From Picosynechococcus sp. PCC 7003 (GTDB lineage Bacteria; Cyanobacteriota; Cyanobacteriia; Cyanobacteriales; MRBY01): a stretch of DNA of 64,000 bases. Shown here in pieces: positions 1-8,386 of the stretch. The notes under the pieces are model-generated. The model did no database searches. It saw only the letters and a program-made list of their open reading frames with translations, and was not told the origin of the DNA. Every line of letters begins with the position of its first letter. Positions within the stretch are counted from its first letter, which is position 1. The DNA lies in the NCBI RefSeq assembly GCF_001693255.1, contig NZ_CP016474.1, positions 1 to 64,000 of the forward strand, read 5' to 3'. Position numbers and translations under genes: made by a program.

Positions 1-1350
1 GTGACTCAAAATCCCCAATGGCTTTGGCAAGAAGTCCTGACAAAACTTGAACAACAACTGAGTCGCCCCACCTACGAAACCTGGATTCAGCCGACGGCGA
101 TCCAACAGTGGCGGGAGGATGAAATCGTACTCTGTGCCCCCAATGCTTTTGTCCTGAACCATATCCAGAAATACTATGGTGCATTGATCACCGAAACCAT
201 TGCCGAATTGTTGCAACAGCCCGTTAAGGTACGCCTTACTTCTCCAGAGGGAAATACCCTGGCGGCCACCCAAAGTTTTTATAGTTCCCGCAGTGGTCAA
301 TCGACTCGCCCCGGCAAAAAGACCCCAGAACTCAACTCGAAATATACGTTTTCGCGGTTTGTGGTTGGCCCCACCAATCGCATGGCCCATGCGGCGGCCT
401 TGGCGGTGGCAGAATCACCGGGGCGGGATTTTAATCCTCTGGTGCTCTGTGGGGGCGTGGGTCTGGGGAAAACGCACCTGATGCAGGCGATCGGTCATTA
501 CCGTTTGGATACCCAGCCGGACGCGAAGATTTTCTATGTTTCCACGGAGCAATTTACCAATGATTTAATTGTTGCGATTCGCAAGGATAGTCTGCAAACC
601 TTTCGGGAACATTACCGCACCGCTGATATTTTGCTGGTGGATGATATTCAGTTTATCGAAGGGAAAGAATATACCCAGGAAGAATTTTTCTACACGTTTA
701 ATACCCTCCATGAAGCGGGTAAACAAATTGTTTTAGCCAGCGATCGCCCTCCCCACCAAATCCCAGGCTTGCAACAACGGCTGTCTTCGCGTTTTTCCAT
801 GGGTCTAATTGCGGATATCCAACCCCCCGACCTAGAAACCCGGATGGCGATTCTCCAGAAAAAAGCCGAGGCGGAAAATTTAAACCTATCCCGCTCGGTG
901 ATTGAATATATCGCTACCCACTACACGGCGAATATTCGCGAATTGGAGGGGGCGCTCCTGCGGGCAGTGACGCACATTGCCATTTCTGGCCTACCGATGA
1001 CCGTCGAAAACCTCGCACCCATTTTGAACCCGACGGTGGAATATGCCCCGGCGGCCCCGGACGTGATCTTGCAAATTGCCGCAGAAGCCACGGGGGTGAG
1101 CATTGAGGATTTAAAGGGGGCTTCCCGGCGGCGGGAAATTAGTACAGCCCGGCAAATTGCGATGTATTTGATGCGCCAACACACTGATCTCAGTTTGCCC
1201 CGCATTGGGGAGATGTTCGGCGGCAAAGACCACACTACGGTGATGTATAGTTGCGACAAAATTGGTCAGTTACTCACAAAAAATCAAAAAATCTCCCAAC
1301 TGGTGAGCCAAATTAGCGATCGCATTAACCATCACCACCAGAACCTCTAG
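1..1350 (+). CDS. dnaA: Chromosomal replication initiator protein DnaA
   Basis: DnaA is the AAA+ ATPase that binds DnaA boxes at the origin and opens the duplex for replication. The 449-residue protein is full length for the family and starts with GTG at the first base of the window. Seen: an N-terminal domain I (about residues 1-90), a short linker, the Walker A motif GGVGLGKTH near residue 152, the Walker B motif LLVDDIQF near residue 211, and the C-terminal DNA-binding signature [12 protein letters not shown] near residue 407. Because the gene begins at base 1, its promoter and any upstream DnaA boxes lie outside the window, so origin position cannot be judged here. Confidence 0.98.
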   Translation: MTQNPQWLWQEVLTKLEQQLSRPTYETWIQPTAIQQWREDEIVLCAPNAFVLNHIQKYYGALITETIAELLQQPVKVRLTSPEGNTLAATQSFYSSRSGQSTRPGKKTPELNSKYTFSRFVVGPTNRMAHAAALAVAESPGRDFNPLVLCGGVGLGKTHLMQAIGHYRLDTQPDAKIFYVSTEQFTNDLIVAIRKDSLQTFREHYRTADILLVDDIQFIEGKEYTQEEFFYTFNTLHEAGKQIVLASDRPPHQIPGLQQRLSSRFSMGLIADIQPPDLETRMAILQKKAEAENLNLSRSVIEYIATHYTANIRELEGALLRAVTHIAISGLPMTVENLAPILNPTVEYAPAAPDVILQIAAEATGVSIEDLKGASRRREISTARQIAMYLMRQHTDLSLPRIGEMFGGKDHTTVMYSCDKIGQLLTKNQKISQLVSQISDRINHHHQNL

Positions 1351-1407
1351 GGAATCAAAATAAAGACGCCGTTACAATAACGAACAGTGTTATTTTCCCG
1401 TTAAACT

Positions 1408-2337
1408 ATGGTCGTTCCCTACCGGATTGTTTCCCTTCTGCCCAGTGCCACAGAAATTTTAGATTGTCTGGGTTTAACCCCGAACGTGGTGGGCCGGAGC
1501 CATGAATGTGACTATCCACCGGAGATTGGCGATCGCCCCGTTTGTACTGCGGCTCGCCTCGACTCAGAGCGCCCCAGCGGTGAAATTGACCAAGAAGTCT
1601 TGGCCTTGCTCCAGGAAACCTTGGGAATCTACGAAGTGAAGCTGGATGTACTCCAAGCCTTGCAGCCGACCCACATTGTCACCCAAGACCAGTGCGATGT
1701 CTGTGCCGTTACCCTGGCTGATGTCCAGGCGGCGATCGCCCAACTGAGTGATCACCCACCACAGCTAATTTCCCTCCAGCCCAATACCCTAGCGGATGTT
1801 TACCAGGATATTCGCCGCGTAGCCCAGCAGTTTAACCGTGATCCCCAACCTGTTTTGCAAGATCTACAACGGCGGGTGCAAGCCTGTCAGAAACGAGGCA
1901 AAACTTTGCCCAAACGTCCCCGGGTGGCGGCCATTGAATGGATTGATCCCCTCATGGGTGGCGGTAATTGGCTCCCAGAACTGATTGAGCTCGCAGGCGG
2001 CGAAAATATTTTGGGAAAATCGGGTAAACATTCTCCTTACATTAGCTGGGAAACTCTCCGCGCCAGTGATCCCGATGTGGTGGTGGTGATGCCCTGTGGT
2101 TTCGATCTAGAGCGCACCCGCCAGGAAATGCTCGCCGATTTGGAGCTGCATCCTGAGTGGAAACAATTACGAGCTGTGCAAAATGATCAGCTATTTATCT
2201 GTGATGGCAACGCCTATTTCAACCGACCAGGGCCACGCCTCGTGGATTCCCTAGAAATTCTCACGGAAATTTTGCAACCTGTCGGCGATCGCCTTTATCC
2301 AGAAACCGCTTGGCAAAAACTTTCCTTACCTTTGTGA
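1408..2337 (+). CDS. Cobalamin/metal-type ABC transporter substrate-binding protein (BtuF-like)
   Basis: The 309-residue protein opens with the motif RIVSLLPSATEIL, typical of the BtuF/FecB periplasmic-binding fold (class III solute-binding proteins) that captures corrinoids or ferric chelates. A cluster of cysteines (QDQCDVCAV near residue 93) occurs in the subgroup annotated as cobalamin-binding protein. No signal peptide or lipobox is visible at the N-terminus, and no permease or ATPase gene lies next to it, so a free-standing corrinoid-binding role is as likely as transport. The family call is firm; the ligand is inference. It starts 58 bases after dnaA and may be read from its own promoter. 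Confidence 0.75.
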   Translation: MVVPYRIVSLLPSATEILDCLGLTPNVVGRSHECDYPPEIGDRPVCTAARLDSERPSGEIDQEVLALLQETLGIYEVKLDVLQALQPTHIVTQDQCDVCAVTLADVQAAIAQLSDHPPQLISLQPNTLADVYQDIRRVAQQFNRDPQPVLQDLQRRVQACQKRGKTLPKRPRVAAIEWIDPLMGGGNWLPELIELAGGENILGKSGKHSPYISWETLRASDPDVVVVMPCGFDLERTRQEMLADLELHPEWKQLRAVQNDQLFICDGNAYFNRPGPRLVDSLEILTEILQPVGDRLYPETAWQKLSLPL

Positions 2338-2558
2338 GCAAAATCTCAACAAATAGTAACTATCCAAAGAAATATTACATCCCAGCCTAGTTTTACAACA
2401 TTTTCTATCAAGTTTATGTTGGTGAAAAAAGGATTATTCAGACAAATTAGGGGATATTGCCGCAAAAATTAGCATCCTCCCCAAAAAAGCATCCCTTTGG
2501 CTTCTTCTGGGAATTTGGCACATTAAAGACATAGCAAGATTTTGAGGGCAGGCGTTTC
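2338..2558. other. AT-rich intergenic stretch
   Basis: Between the BtuF-like gene and the next possible reading frame there are about 220 bases of AT-rich sequence with several A runs. I see no convincing hairpin-plus-T-run terminator, tRNA or small gene. Together with the weak reading frame that follows, up to 464 bases here may be non-coding. Confidence 0.5.
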
Positions 2559-2561
2559 GTG

Positions 2562-2795
2562 ATGTACCGCCGCTTTTCGATTCAAAAAATATTATCTAAG
2601 GTGAGGATGCTGTCTATGTGGCTCAAAATCAGGCACCTAGTCGATCCTGTATTGCAATATCTCAATCAACCCGTGGGACACACAGATCGGCATACGGTAT
2701 GGAACCCCAATCGTTTTTGGTATCTCTATAAAATCAACCTGTTAGAAAAATGCTGGCAAAAAGAGGCTGCCAATAAAGGCCAGCATACCTACTAG
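2562..2795 (+). CDS. Possible small hypothetical protein
   Basis: An open frame of 77 codons can start at the ATG at 2562; a GTG sits directly before it. The product is basic and rich in Trp and Tyr, with no signal peptide, clear membrane segment or family that I recognise. There is no good ribosome binding site and no HIP1 site inside. It ends just before the convergent NrtS-like gene. It may be a remnant or not a gene at all. Confidence 0.25.
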   Translation: MYRRFSIQKILSKVRMLSMWLKIRHLVDPVLQYLNQPVGHTDRHTVWNPNRFWYLYKINLLEKCWQKEAANKGQHTY

Positions 2796-2801
2796 GGGTT
2801 G

Positions 2802-3083
2802 CTAGGGGGCAATTTTTTCAACTTTTTCAGCGCCTGTGCGAGAGGTTTCGAGGTGAGATTCTATTCGTAATTGGCTAGCCAGTTGACCATGGATATTCAC
2901 GCAATAGGGAACACAGTAGCTCAAAAGTACCGAAACCCAACGACCATTGGTCATGGTACCGTCGAGGACGGCGTTGCCATGGTTAATAAAAAAGTAAAGG
3001 CTGCCCACGAAAAGGGCGACTCGGAGGGCTGTGGGTCTGAGGCGGCGATCGCCTAGGGCAGACAGGTAGGTTTTAAGGGTCAT
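2802..3083 (-). CDS. nrtS2: NrtS-like nitrate/nitrite transporter, second copy
   Basis: A 93-residue protein with two hydrophobic segments (about residues 16-34 and 45-62) separated by an INHG...GTMT...RW pattern, followed by PYCVNIHGQ. This matches my memory of NrtS, a small low-affinity nitrate/nitrite transporter described in Synechococcus sp. PCC 7002, where two subunits are encoded side by side. The ATG at 3083 is preferred over an in-frame TTG at 3125 because it follows a GGGGAAAG ribosome binding site and aligns with the start of its neighbour. It lies 42 bases downstream of the first copy, so the two are likely co-transcribed. The family is by memory of the motif; transport is inferred. 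Confidence 0.7.
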   Translation of the reverse strand: MTLKTYLSALGDRRLRPTALRVALFVGSLYFFINHGNAVLDGTMTNGRWVSVLLSYCVPYCVNIHGQLASQLRIESHLETSRTGAEKVEKIAP

Positions 3084-3125
3084 GGATCTTTCCCCGAGTA
3101 GAAGCTTTATCTCCCGATGCTGCAA

Positions 3126-3383
3126 TTAGTCCGGTTGTAGGGTTTTGGCTTTTGTTTTTTGGCGTACGCGGCTAGTCATTTGGCCATGGGTACTCACGCA
3201 GTAGGGTACAAAATAGGTCACAACGGCAGAAATCCAGCGGGTGCGTGTCATCGTACCGTTGACGACGGCGAGGCTGTGGTTGATGCAAAAGAGCACAGTC
3301 CCTACGGTTAGTGCCACCCGCAGTGCTGTGGAATGAATCGCGCGATCGCCGAGGAGTTTTAGATAGGTTTTCATGGAAGCCAT
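3126..3383 (-). CDS. nrtS1: NrtS-like nitrate/nitrite transporter, first copy
   Basis: An 85-residue paralogue of the gene that follows it: both share a KTYL...LGD start, a TALRVAL first membrane helix, INH, the GTMT...RW loop, and the PYCV...HGQ end of the second helix. Two small, similar but non-identical proteins in tandem fit a hetero-oligomeric NrtS nitrate/nitrite transporter in the inner membrane. The C-terminus is short and basic. ATG codons at 3383 and 3374 are both possible starts, and neither has a strong ribosome binding site. No clear NtcA site (GTA-N8-TAC) is visible in the 140 bases shared with the divergent Rieske gene. Confidence 0.7.
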   Translation of the reverse strand: MASMKTYLKLLGDRAIHSTALRVALTVGTVLFCINHSLAVVNGTMTRTRWISAVVTYFVPYCVSTHGQMTSRVRQKTKAKTLQPD

Positions 3384-3525
3384 CGGTCAAGCTGGGGGAT
3401 TTAGCAATAATTGTAGTCAGTTCTGATTGTTGTTGGGAAAGGCGATCGCCAAAGTATTGAGTGTATCCATTTCGATCAAATCTGCCTATTATCAATGGGA
3501 ACCGCTTTTCTCCGATGCAAGGTCT

Positions 3526-4572
3526 ATGACAGCAACCAGTCAAATCAATTTTCTTCGCAACCTTTGGTATTATGCGATGCCTAGCGATCGCCTCAAACCG
3601 AAGCAAACCGTCACCAAATTTCTCCTCAATGAACCCATTCTTTTCGGACGCGATCGCCAAGGAAAAGCTTTTGCCATCCAAGATGCTTGTCCCCACCGGG
3701 CGGTGCCCCTCAGCGACGGTCGATTTAACGGCGAAGAAATTGAATGTTGCTACCACGGCTGGCGTTTTAACCCCCAGGGTCAATGTACGGCGATTCCCTG
3801 TCTAACAGAGGAGCAAACCCTAGATATTAGTCGCTTTAGCGTGAAATCGTATCCCCTCTCAGAAAGTCAGGGCAATATTTGGATTTATATGTCTGACAAA
3901 AAAAATACGGTGCCCCAATTACCAGCCCCCACCATTCCTTTGTTTTCAGAAGGGCGATACCAAATGAAAACGACAATGCTCTTTCCCTGTGAATATGATC
4001 AGGCGGTGGTGGGTCTGATGGATCCGGCCCATGTGCCCTTTGTCCATCGGGCCTGGTGGTGGCGAGCAGATCCGACCTTGAGTGAGGAGATAAAAGCCTT
4101 TGATCCAAGTTTTTATGGTTTTACGATGCGCCGCCATAAACTTGAAAAAACAACCCTCATGTACGACTTGGCAGGGAAAGATCCAGAAGTGGAAATTTCC
4201 TTTCAGCTGCCGGGCATCCGCATCGAACAATTACTGACCCAGCAAAATAAAATTTGTAATTTGACGGTGATCACCCCCCTAACAGCGGCAGAAACGGAGG
4301 TGACGACAATGTTTTATACGACTTTACCCTGGCTGAAGTGGTTTAAACCGATTCTGATTCCTTTAACACGCACTTTTTTGGATCAAGATCGACAGATGGT
4401 GATCAAGCAAAAAACCCGTTTGCCCTACAATCCGCCGATGATGCTCATCAAGGATGCTGATACTCAAGCTCGCTGGTATTTCCGTCTAAAAAAGGAGTTT
4501 CAGGAGAGCCAAACAGCCATGCGCCCCTTTGTGAATCCAGTCAAAGAAGCGGTTTTACGTTGGCGGAGTTAA
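3526..4572 (+). CDS. Rieske [2Fe-2S] aromatic-ring-hydroxylating-type oxygenase
   Basis: The product has an N-terminal Rieske domain with the cluster ligands CPHR near residue 50 and CCYHGW near residue 70. A C-terminal catalytic domain contains DPAHVPFVH near residue 168, which fits the non-haem iron site of this oxygenase superfamily. At about 348 residues it resembles single-component vanillate demethylase or cyanobacterial Rieske oxygenases. The substrate cannot be told; a pigment or aromatic compound is possible. I chose the ATG at 3526 because the frame upstream (from 3427) adds residues unlike the family. Its stop codon overlaps that of the convergent nanE gene by three bases. Confidence 0.8.
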   Translation: MTATSQINFLRNLWYYAMPSDRLKPKQTVTKFLLNEPILFGRDRQGKAFAIQDACPHRAVPLSDGRFNGEEIECCYHGWRFNPQGQCTAIPCLTEEQTLDISRFSVKSYPLSESQGNIWIYMSDKKNTVPQLPAPTIPLFSEGRYQMKTTMLFPCEYDQAVVGLMDPAHVPFVHRAWWWRADPTLSEEIKAFDPSFYGFTMRRHKLEKTTLMYDLAGKDPEVEISFQLPGIRIEQLLTQQNKICNLTVITPLTAAETEVTTMFYTTLPWLKWFKPILIPLTRTFLDQDRQMVIKQKTRLPYNPPMMLIKDADTQARWYFRLKKEFQESQTAMRPFVNPVKEAVLRWRS

Positions 4573-5264
4573 GCTTGGGCGATCGCCTGGGATGCCTGAC
4601 AAAATTTCTGGGCCAACAAATCAACCCCGGTGATTGCAGTTCCGACAACGACACTATCAGCCCCCAGTTGGAAGGCTTTTTGCAGCATTTCTGGAGTGTG
4701 GATGCCCCCTTCACAGATGACTGGCAACTCGAAATCCTGGGTTAATTTTTCGAGCAGCTCAAAACCAGGGGGCGTTAAATGCTGGGTTTCTCCCGTGTAG
4801 CCATAGAGGGTCGTCCCCAAAATATCGGCACCAGCCTGGGCGGCTCGTTGAGCATTGTCGTAGGTATCGAGATCTGCCATCACCAATTTTCCTGTTTTCT
4901 GGTGAATCCCGGCGATCAGATCCGCGAGACTTTCTCCGTTCGGTCGGGGGCGGGCCGTGGCATCAATGGCAACGATGTCGGCTCCCGCTTTGACCACTGC
5001 TAGGGCATCTTCTAACCGGGGCGTAATGTAAACGTCTGATTCTGGAAAAGTCCGTTTCCACAACCCAATAATCGGGATCTGGGGTAATTTGGCCCGCACA
5101 GCGCGGATGTGGTCAGGGCTATCGATGCGCACCCCAACGCCTCCTTGGTTAACACAGGCTTGGGCGATCGCCGCAATCATTTCAGGGGCATGGAGAGGGG
5201 AATCAGCGGGGGCTTGGCAGGAAATAATCAGGCGATTTTTAAACTGGGCAATTAGATCAGACAT
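4569..5264 (-). CDS. nanE: Putative N-acetylmannosamine-6-phosphate 2-epimerase
   Basis: NanE interconverts N-acetylmannosamine-6-phosphate and N-acetylglucosamine-6-phosphate. The 231-residue product is full length and shows the expected TIM-barrel pattern: LIISCQAPADSPLH at the N-terminus, GVGVRIDSPDHI near residue 39, IVAIDATARPRP near residue 97, and the phosphate-binding end ICEGGIHTPE followed by VVVGTAIT. No other sialic-acid catabolic genes are nearby, so in this organism it probably serves amino-sugar recycling. It lies 18 bases downstream of purN on the same strand and may be co-transcribed with it. Confidence 0.9.
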   Translation of the reverse strand: MSDLIAQFKNRLIISCQAPADSPLHAPEMIAAIAQACVNQGGVGVRIDSPDHIRAVRAKLPQIPIIGLWKRTFPESDVYITPRLEDALAVVKAGADIVAIDATARPRPNGESLADLIAGIHQKTGKLVMADLDTYDNAQRAAQAGADILGTTLYGYTGETQHLTPPGFELLEKLTQDFELPVICEGGIHTPEMLQKAFQLGADSVVVGTAITGVDLLAQKFCQASQAIAQA

Positions 5265-5282
5265 GGGCTTGATGGGAAATTT

Positions 5283-5927
5283 CTAGGAATATTGGGACAC
5301 AGCTAAGGCGATCGCCGCTGGAAAAATACGATGTTCTTGGACTTGAATTCTGGCATGGAGCGTTTCAGGAGTGTCATCGGCCAAAATGGGCACTACCGCC
5401 TGCATAATAATGTCGCCACTATCGACTTCTGGGCTGGCAAAATGTACCGAACAGCCCGTCACTTTTACGCCAGCCGCTAAAGCCTGTTCTACAGCGCGAA
5501 TCCCTTTAAAGCTGGGTAACAAACTGGGGTGAATATTCAGGATACGATTTTCGTAGCCAGTGAGCAAAACCTCGGTGACAATGCGCATCCAGCCCGCCAT
5601 AATCACCCATTCCACCCCATGCGATCGCAAGACATCTAAAATGGCTTGGTCACAGGCTTCCCGTGAGGCAAACTCCCGGTGGTTAATCAGTTGGGTTTTC
5701 GTGCCAAATGTTGCGGCCCGTTCTAAAACCTTGGCCTTGGGGTTGTTGTAGATCAGAATCGGGATTTCCGCCTTGAGTTGATTTTCGGCAATGGCTTTGG
5801 CGATCGCCCCGTAGTTACTGCCGCTACCGGAGGCCAACACCCCTAGTTTTACCGGACGGGATAAGGGCACATCCGTCAGGGTCACAGGGGGAGAAATTAA
5901 AGCAGAATTTAGCGCAACATTACCCAT
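5283..5927 (-). CDS. purN: Phosphoribosylglycinamide formyltransferase
   Basis: PurN transfers a formyl group from 10-formyl-tetrahydrofolate to GAR, the third step of purine synthesis. Seen: the N-terminal KLGVLASGSGSNYGAI motif, GWMRIVTEVLL, NIHPSLLPSFKG with the catalytic Asn-His region, and GCSVHFASPEVDSGDII carrying the conserved Asp. The ATG at 5927 gives 214 residues. An in-frame TTG at 5954 would add nine residues and is less likely. About 25 residues precede the conserved core, slightly longer than the E. coli enzyme. Confidence 0.93.
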   Translation of the reverse strand: MGNVALNSALISPPVTLTDVPLSRPVKLGVLASGSGSNYGAIAKAIAENQLKAEIPILIYNNPKAKVLERAATFGTKTQLINHREFASREACDQAILDVLRSHGVEWVIMAGWMRIVTEVLLTGYENRILNIHPSLLPSFKGIRAVEQALAAGVKVTGCSVHFASPEVDSGDIIMQAVVPILADDTPETLHARIQVQEHRIFPAAIALAVSQYS

Positions 5928-6027
5928 CAATCGCGGCCAACCTCGGAAGTACAACCACTAAGCATATCGGTTCCCTGGCCGAAAGTCAGATATTTTTGCT
6001 CGGTAGCGTGGGGGTTTGGGGATTAAA

Positions 6028-6369
6028 CTAGGCAGAATCTCGATCCTCAAAACGAATAATATCTTCGTCTCCCAAAAATTCACCATTCTGAATCTCGATC
6101 ATCACCAGATCAATCACCCCCGGATTTTCGACCCGATGACGGGTATTCATGGGGACATATGTGGATTGGCGGGCCGTGAGGATCTTTTCTTGGTCGTTAC
6201 AAATGACTTTGGCGGTGCCAGAAACCACAACCCAATGCTCGCTACGGTGGTAGTGCATTTGGGTACTGATGTGGTGGCCGGGTTTGATTTCGATGCGATT
6301 GATGCGGTAGCGATCGCCTTCTTCGAGGATTGTGACTTTGCCCCAGGGGGGTGTACGGATTTCGGTCAT
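6028..6369 (-). CDS. Cupin of the mannose-6-phosphate isomerase type II family
   Basis: A 113-residue single-domain cupin. Seen: the first cupin motif around PGHHISTQMHYHRSEHWVVV (residues about 29-48), with the metal-ligand His, His and Glu, and the second motif around YVPMNTRHRVENPG near residue 72. It corresponds to the C-terminal cupin domain of bifunctional mannose-1-phosphate guanylyltransferase/isomerases standing alone. It could isomerise mannose-6-phosphate or bind another sugar or metal; the exact reaction is inferred. No close operon partner is apparent: purN and the ArsC-like gene are on the same strand but about 40-100 bases away. Confidence 0.8.
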   Translation of the reverse strand: MTEIRTPPWGKVTILEEGDRYRINRIEIKPGHHISTQMHYHRSEHWVVVSGTAKVICNDQEKILTARQSTYVPMNTRHRVENPGVIDLVMIEIQNGEFLGDEDIIRFEDRDSA

Positions 6370-6407
6370 ACTTGCAGGTTAAATTGATTTGCTGTCATTG
6401 TAAAAGC

Positions 6408-6767
6408 TCAATTGTCACCCAGGCGATCGCGCAACTCCGTTTCACTGACTCGAAACCCCACCAAGACTGCCTTGTTATCCTGCACAAATAGAGGTCGCTT
6501 CAACAGCATCGCATCTTGAGCAAATGCTTCGATCCACTGGTTATCATCCCAGGTTTTCTTTTCTTCCCCCAAGGCTCGGTAGGCTTGTCCGGAAGTATTG
6601 CGCATTGGTTTGCTGCCGAGTGCTTTAACCCATTGGGCGATCGCCTCTCTGCCGGGAGGTTGCTCTTTGGTATTGATAAATTCGTAGGGAATTCCGGCTG
6701 TTTCTAGCCATTTCAAGGCTTTTTTACAGGTGTTGCAGGTGGGAATGCCGTAAACTTGCAGCGTCAT
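6408..6767 (-). CDS. ArsC/Spx-family thioredoxin-fold protein
   Basis: The 119-residue protein begins with the redox motif PTCNTCKKAL near residue 9, a CxxC site of the Spx/MgsR/YffB branch of the arsenate-reductase fold. It also has NTKEQPP and the conserved RP of LLKRPLFV near residue 91. Family members act as reductases or as redox-sensing RNA polymerase partners. With no arsenic genes next to it, arsenate reduction should not be assumed. A HIP1 site in the gene marks it as resident. Confidence 0.8.
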   Translation of the reverse strand: MTLQVYGIPTCNTCKKALKWLETAGIPYEFINTKEQPPGREAIAQWVKALGSKPMRNTSGQAYRALGEEKKTWDDNQWIEAFAQDAMLLKRPLFVQDNKAVLVGFRVSETELRDRLGDN

Positions 6768-6876
6768 TTTTTTATCAAACTAAAGTTAACTTAAAATTTA
6801 TTATCTAATACTGGGTAACTGTCTCCCAGGGTGGAAGTGTTATAACGGTGGATATCCTGATCAAAAGAAAGACCCC

Positions 6877-7461
6877 ATGGTCATCGCCGAAGATAAATTC
6901 CCCCAACTTACCCCTGACGAATATTTGCGTTGGGAGGAACAGCAATCTGAAAAATATGAATATATCGATGGTCAAATTTATGCCATGGGGGGAGGCAACA
7001 AAAACCATAGTCTAATTGCCGTGAGGCTTGCGAGTTTATTTTTCAATCATCTGAATGGTAGCGGTTGTGAAACCGGAAATTCTGATCTCAAAATCAAAAT
7101 TCCCAACAGCCATAACTATACCTATCCAGATATCAACATCACCTGTGATGAACGAGATCAGTCCACCACCCAATTTATTACATATCCTTGTCTGGTTGTC
7201 GAAGTATTATCAAAAAGTACAGAGGCTTATGATCGGGGTGGCAAATTTAGACTTTATCGCCAAAATCCAGTCTTAAAAGATTATTTACTGGTGAGTTCTA
7301 CCGCCATCGAGATGGATTTATATCATAAAAATAAATCAGGAGAATGGCTGATTATCAACTACCAATCTGGAGACTTTATTTTCCTAGAAAGCATTGGTCT
7401 CACCTTTATTATTGAGCAAGCCTACCAAGGACTAAATATCAACAGCTTTGAACTTTTGTAA
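6877..7461 (+). CDS. Uma2-family (DUF820) putative endonuclease
   Basis: The 194-residue protein follows the Uma2/DUF820 pattern, a PD-(D/E)XK nuclease-like fold greatly expanded in cyanobacteria. It starts LTPDEYLRWEEQQSEKYEYIDG, then has SDLKIKI, the acidic YPDINITCD near residue 87, and LVVEVLSKST near residue 110, which carries the Glu-x-Lys part of the active site. Cellular function is unknown for the family. The gene has no HIP1 site and is more AT-rich than its upstream neighbours, a property shared with the darT-darG genes that follow. Confidence 0.85.
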   Translation: MVIAEDKFPQLTPDEYLRWEEQQSEKYEYIDGQIYAMGGGNKNHSLIAVRLASLFFNHLNGSGCETGNSDLKIKIPNSHNYTYPDINITCDERDQSTTQFITYPCLVVEVLSKSTEAYDRGGKFRLYRQNPVLKDYLLVSSTAIEMDLYHKNKSGEWLIINYQSGDFIFLESIGLTFIIEQAYQGLNINSFELL

Positions 7462-7572
7462 AAAAAACAATCGTTTAGTGTTGTTTGTTGTTATTTGGTT
7501 TATGATTAACGAGAGATCTACAAACGTCATTCCGTAACTCACTGAAATCAAATACTTTGTGCAAAAAAATCA

Positions 7573-8373
7573 ATGGATCCAATTACGATATTTGGCTTAA
7601 TAGTAGGGGGCAGTATTGCACGTGGTATTGCGCGCAAAAGTATTTCTATTTTCCAAAGAAAAAACTCAAGTGATCAAAAGCAAAAAACGATACAAAAAAA
7701 CAACAATACGTATCAGTACACTCCTCCTCAAACTGCTACATTCACTAATATAGACTGCCAAAACTTTACAAATTATGGGGTGAATTATTTTTACCACATG
7801 ACCCACCACACAAATATTACATCAATTTTTAACTATGGTCTTCTAAGTCACAAGAAAGCATCTCATGATTTTATTAATAAAAAGGATATTTCAAATCAAA
7901 ATGTCCAAGAGATAAGGAATTCAAAGAAAATTGTTTGTGGAGATAATACTTATGACATAAGACTCCATGATTGTGTTCCTTTTTATTTCAATCCCAGAAA
8001 TGCGATGCTTTATTCGCGTAAAGAAATGCAGAGAGATATTATATTTTTAGGGGTAAACACAAGTGTTTTTGCAAAAACAACCTCTTTTTTTACTGATGGC
8101 AATGCCGCATCTGCCGACACATTGTTTTACTATCAAACAAAAGACTTGGATAAACTACCGTGGGATGTATTAAAGAGTTCGCGTTGGAATAATAAGATTG
8201 ATGGAAGAAGAAAAATGTGTTCAGAAGTCTTAATCAAAGATCAAGTTGAAGTTGATTATATCTCCACTATAATTTGTAACAATGAAATTATAAGGCAAAA
8301 AATCATTGGCAAAATTCCTTTTGCATTTCGCCACCATGTTAAAGTTGTAGTCGATCACAGTTTTTATTTTTAA
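7573..8373 (+). CDS. darT: DarT-type DNA ADP-ribosyltransferase toxin with N-terminal extension
   Basis: DarT toxins use NAD+ to ADP-ribosylate bases of single-stranded DNA and stall replication. Residues about 72-266 match the DarT (DUF4433) pattern: FYHMTHHTNI near 73, GLLS near 89, YFNPRNAMLY near 138, and CSEVLI near 216, whose Glu218 fits the catalytic glutamate of the family. The first 70 residues are an addition to the usual roughly 210-residue enzyme: a hydrophobic stretch (residues about 5-20), then a Gln/Asn/Lys-rich linker. The gene is AT-rich, has no HIP1 site, and lies 13 bases before the macro-domain gene, the standard toxin-antitoxin order. The family call is by motif; activity is inferred. 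Confidence 0.85.
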   Translation: MDPITIFGLIVGGSIARGIARKSISIFQRKNSSDQKQKTIQKNNNTYQYTPPQTATFTNIDCQNFTNYGVNYFYHMTHHTNITSIFNYGLLSHKKASHDFINKKDISNQNVQEIRNSKKIVCGDNTYDIRLHDCVPFYFNPRNAMLYSRKEMQRDIIFLGVNTSVFAKTTSFFTDGNAASADTLFYYQTKDLDKLPWDVLKSSRWNNKIDGRRKMCSEVLIKDQVEVDYISTIICNNEIIRQKIIGKIPFAFRHHVKVVVDHSFYF

Positions 8374-8386
8374 GTGAAATTTTCAA

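Noticed and set aside
1-1407. Replication origin around dnaA
   Set aside because: The window begins at the dnaA start codon and I see no cluster of DnaA boxes downstream; cyanobacterial origins are often not beside dnaA.
3172-3783. A 203-codon minus-strand frame across nrtS1 and the Rieske gene
   Set aside because: It is antisense to the Rieske motif region and out of frame with nrtS1; it has no independent support.
6637-6644. HIP1 octamers GCGATCGC as regulatory sites
   Set aside because: They occur in and between almost all resident genes; this is a genome-wide cyanobacterial signature, not a local operator. They are used here only as a marker of resident DNA.
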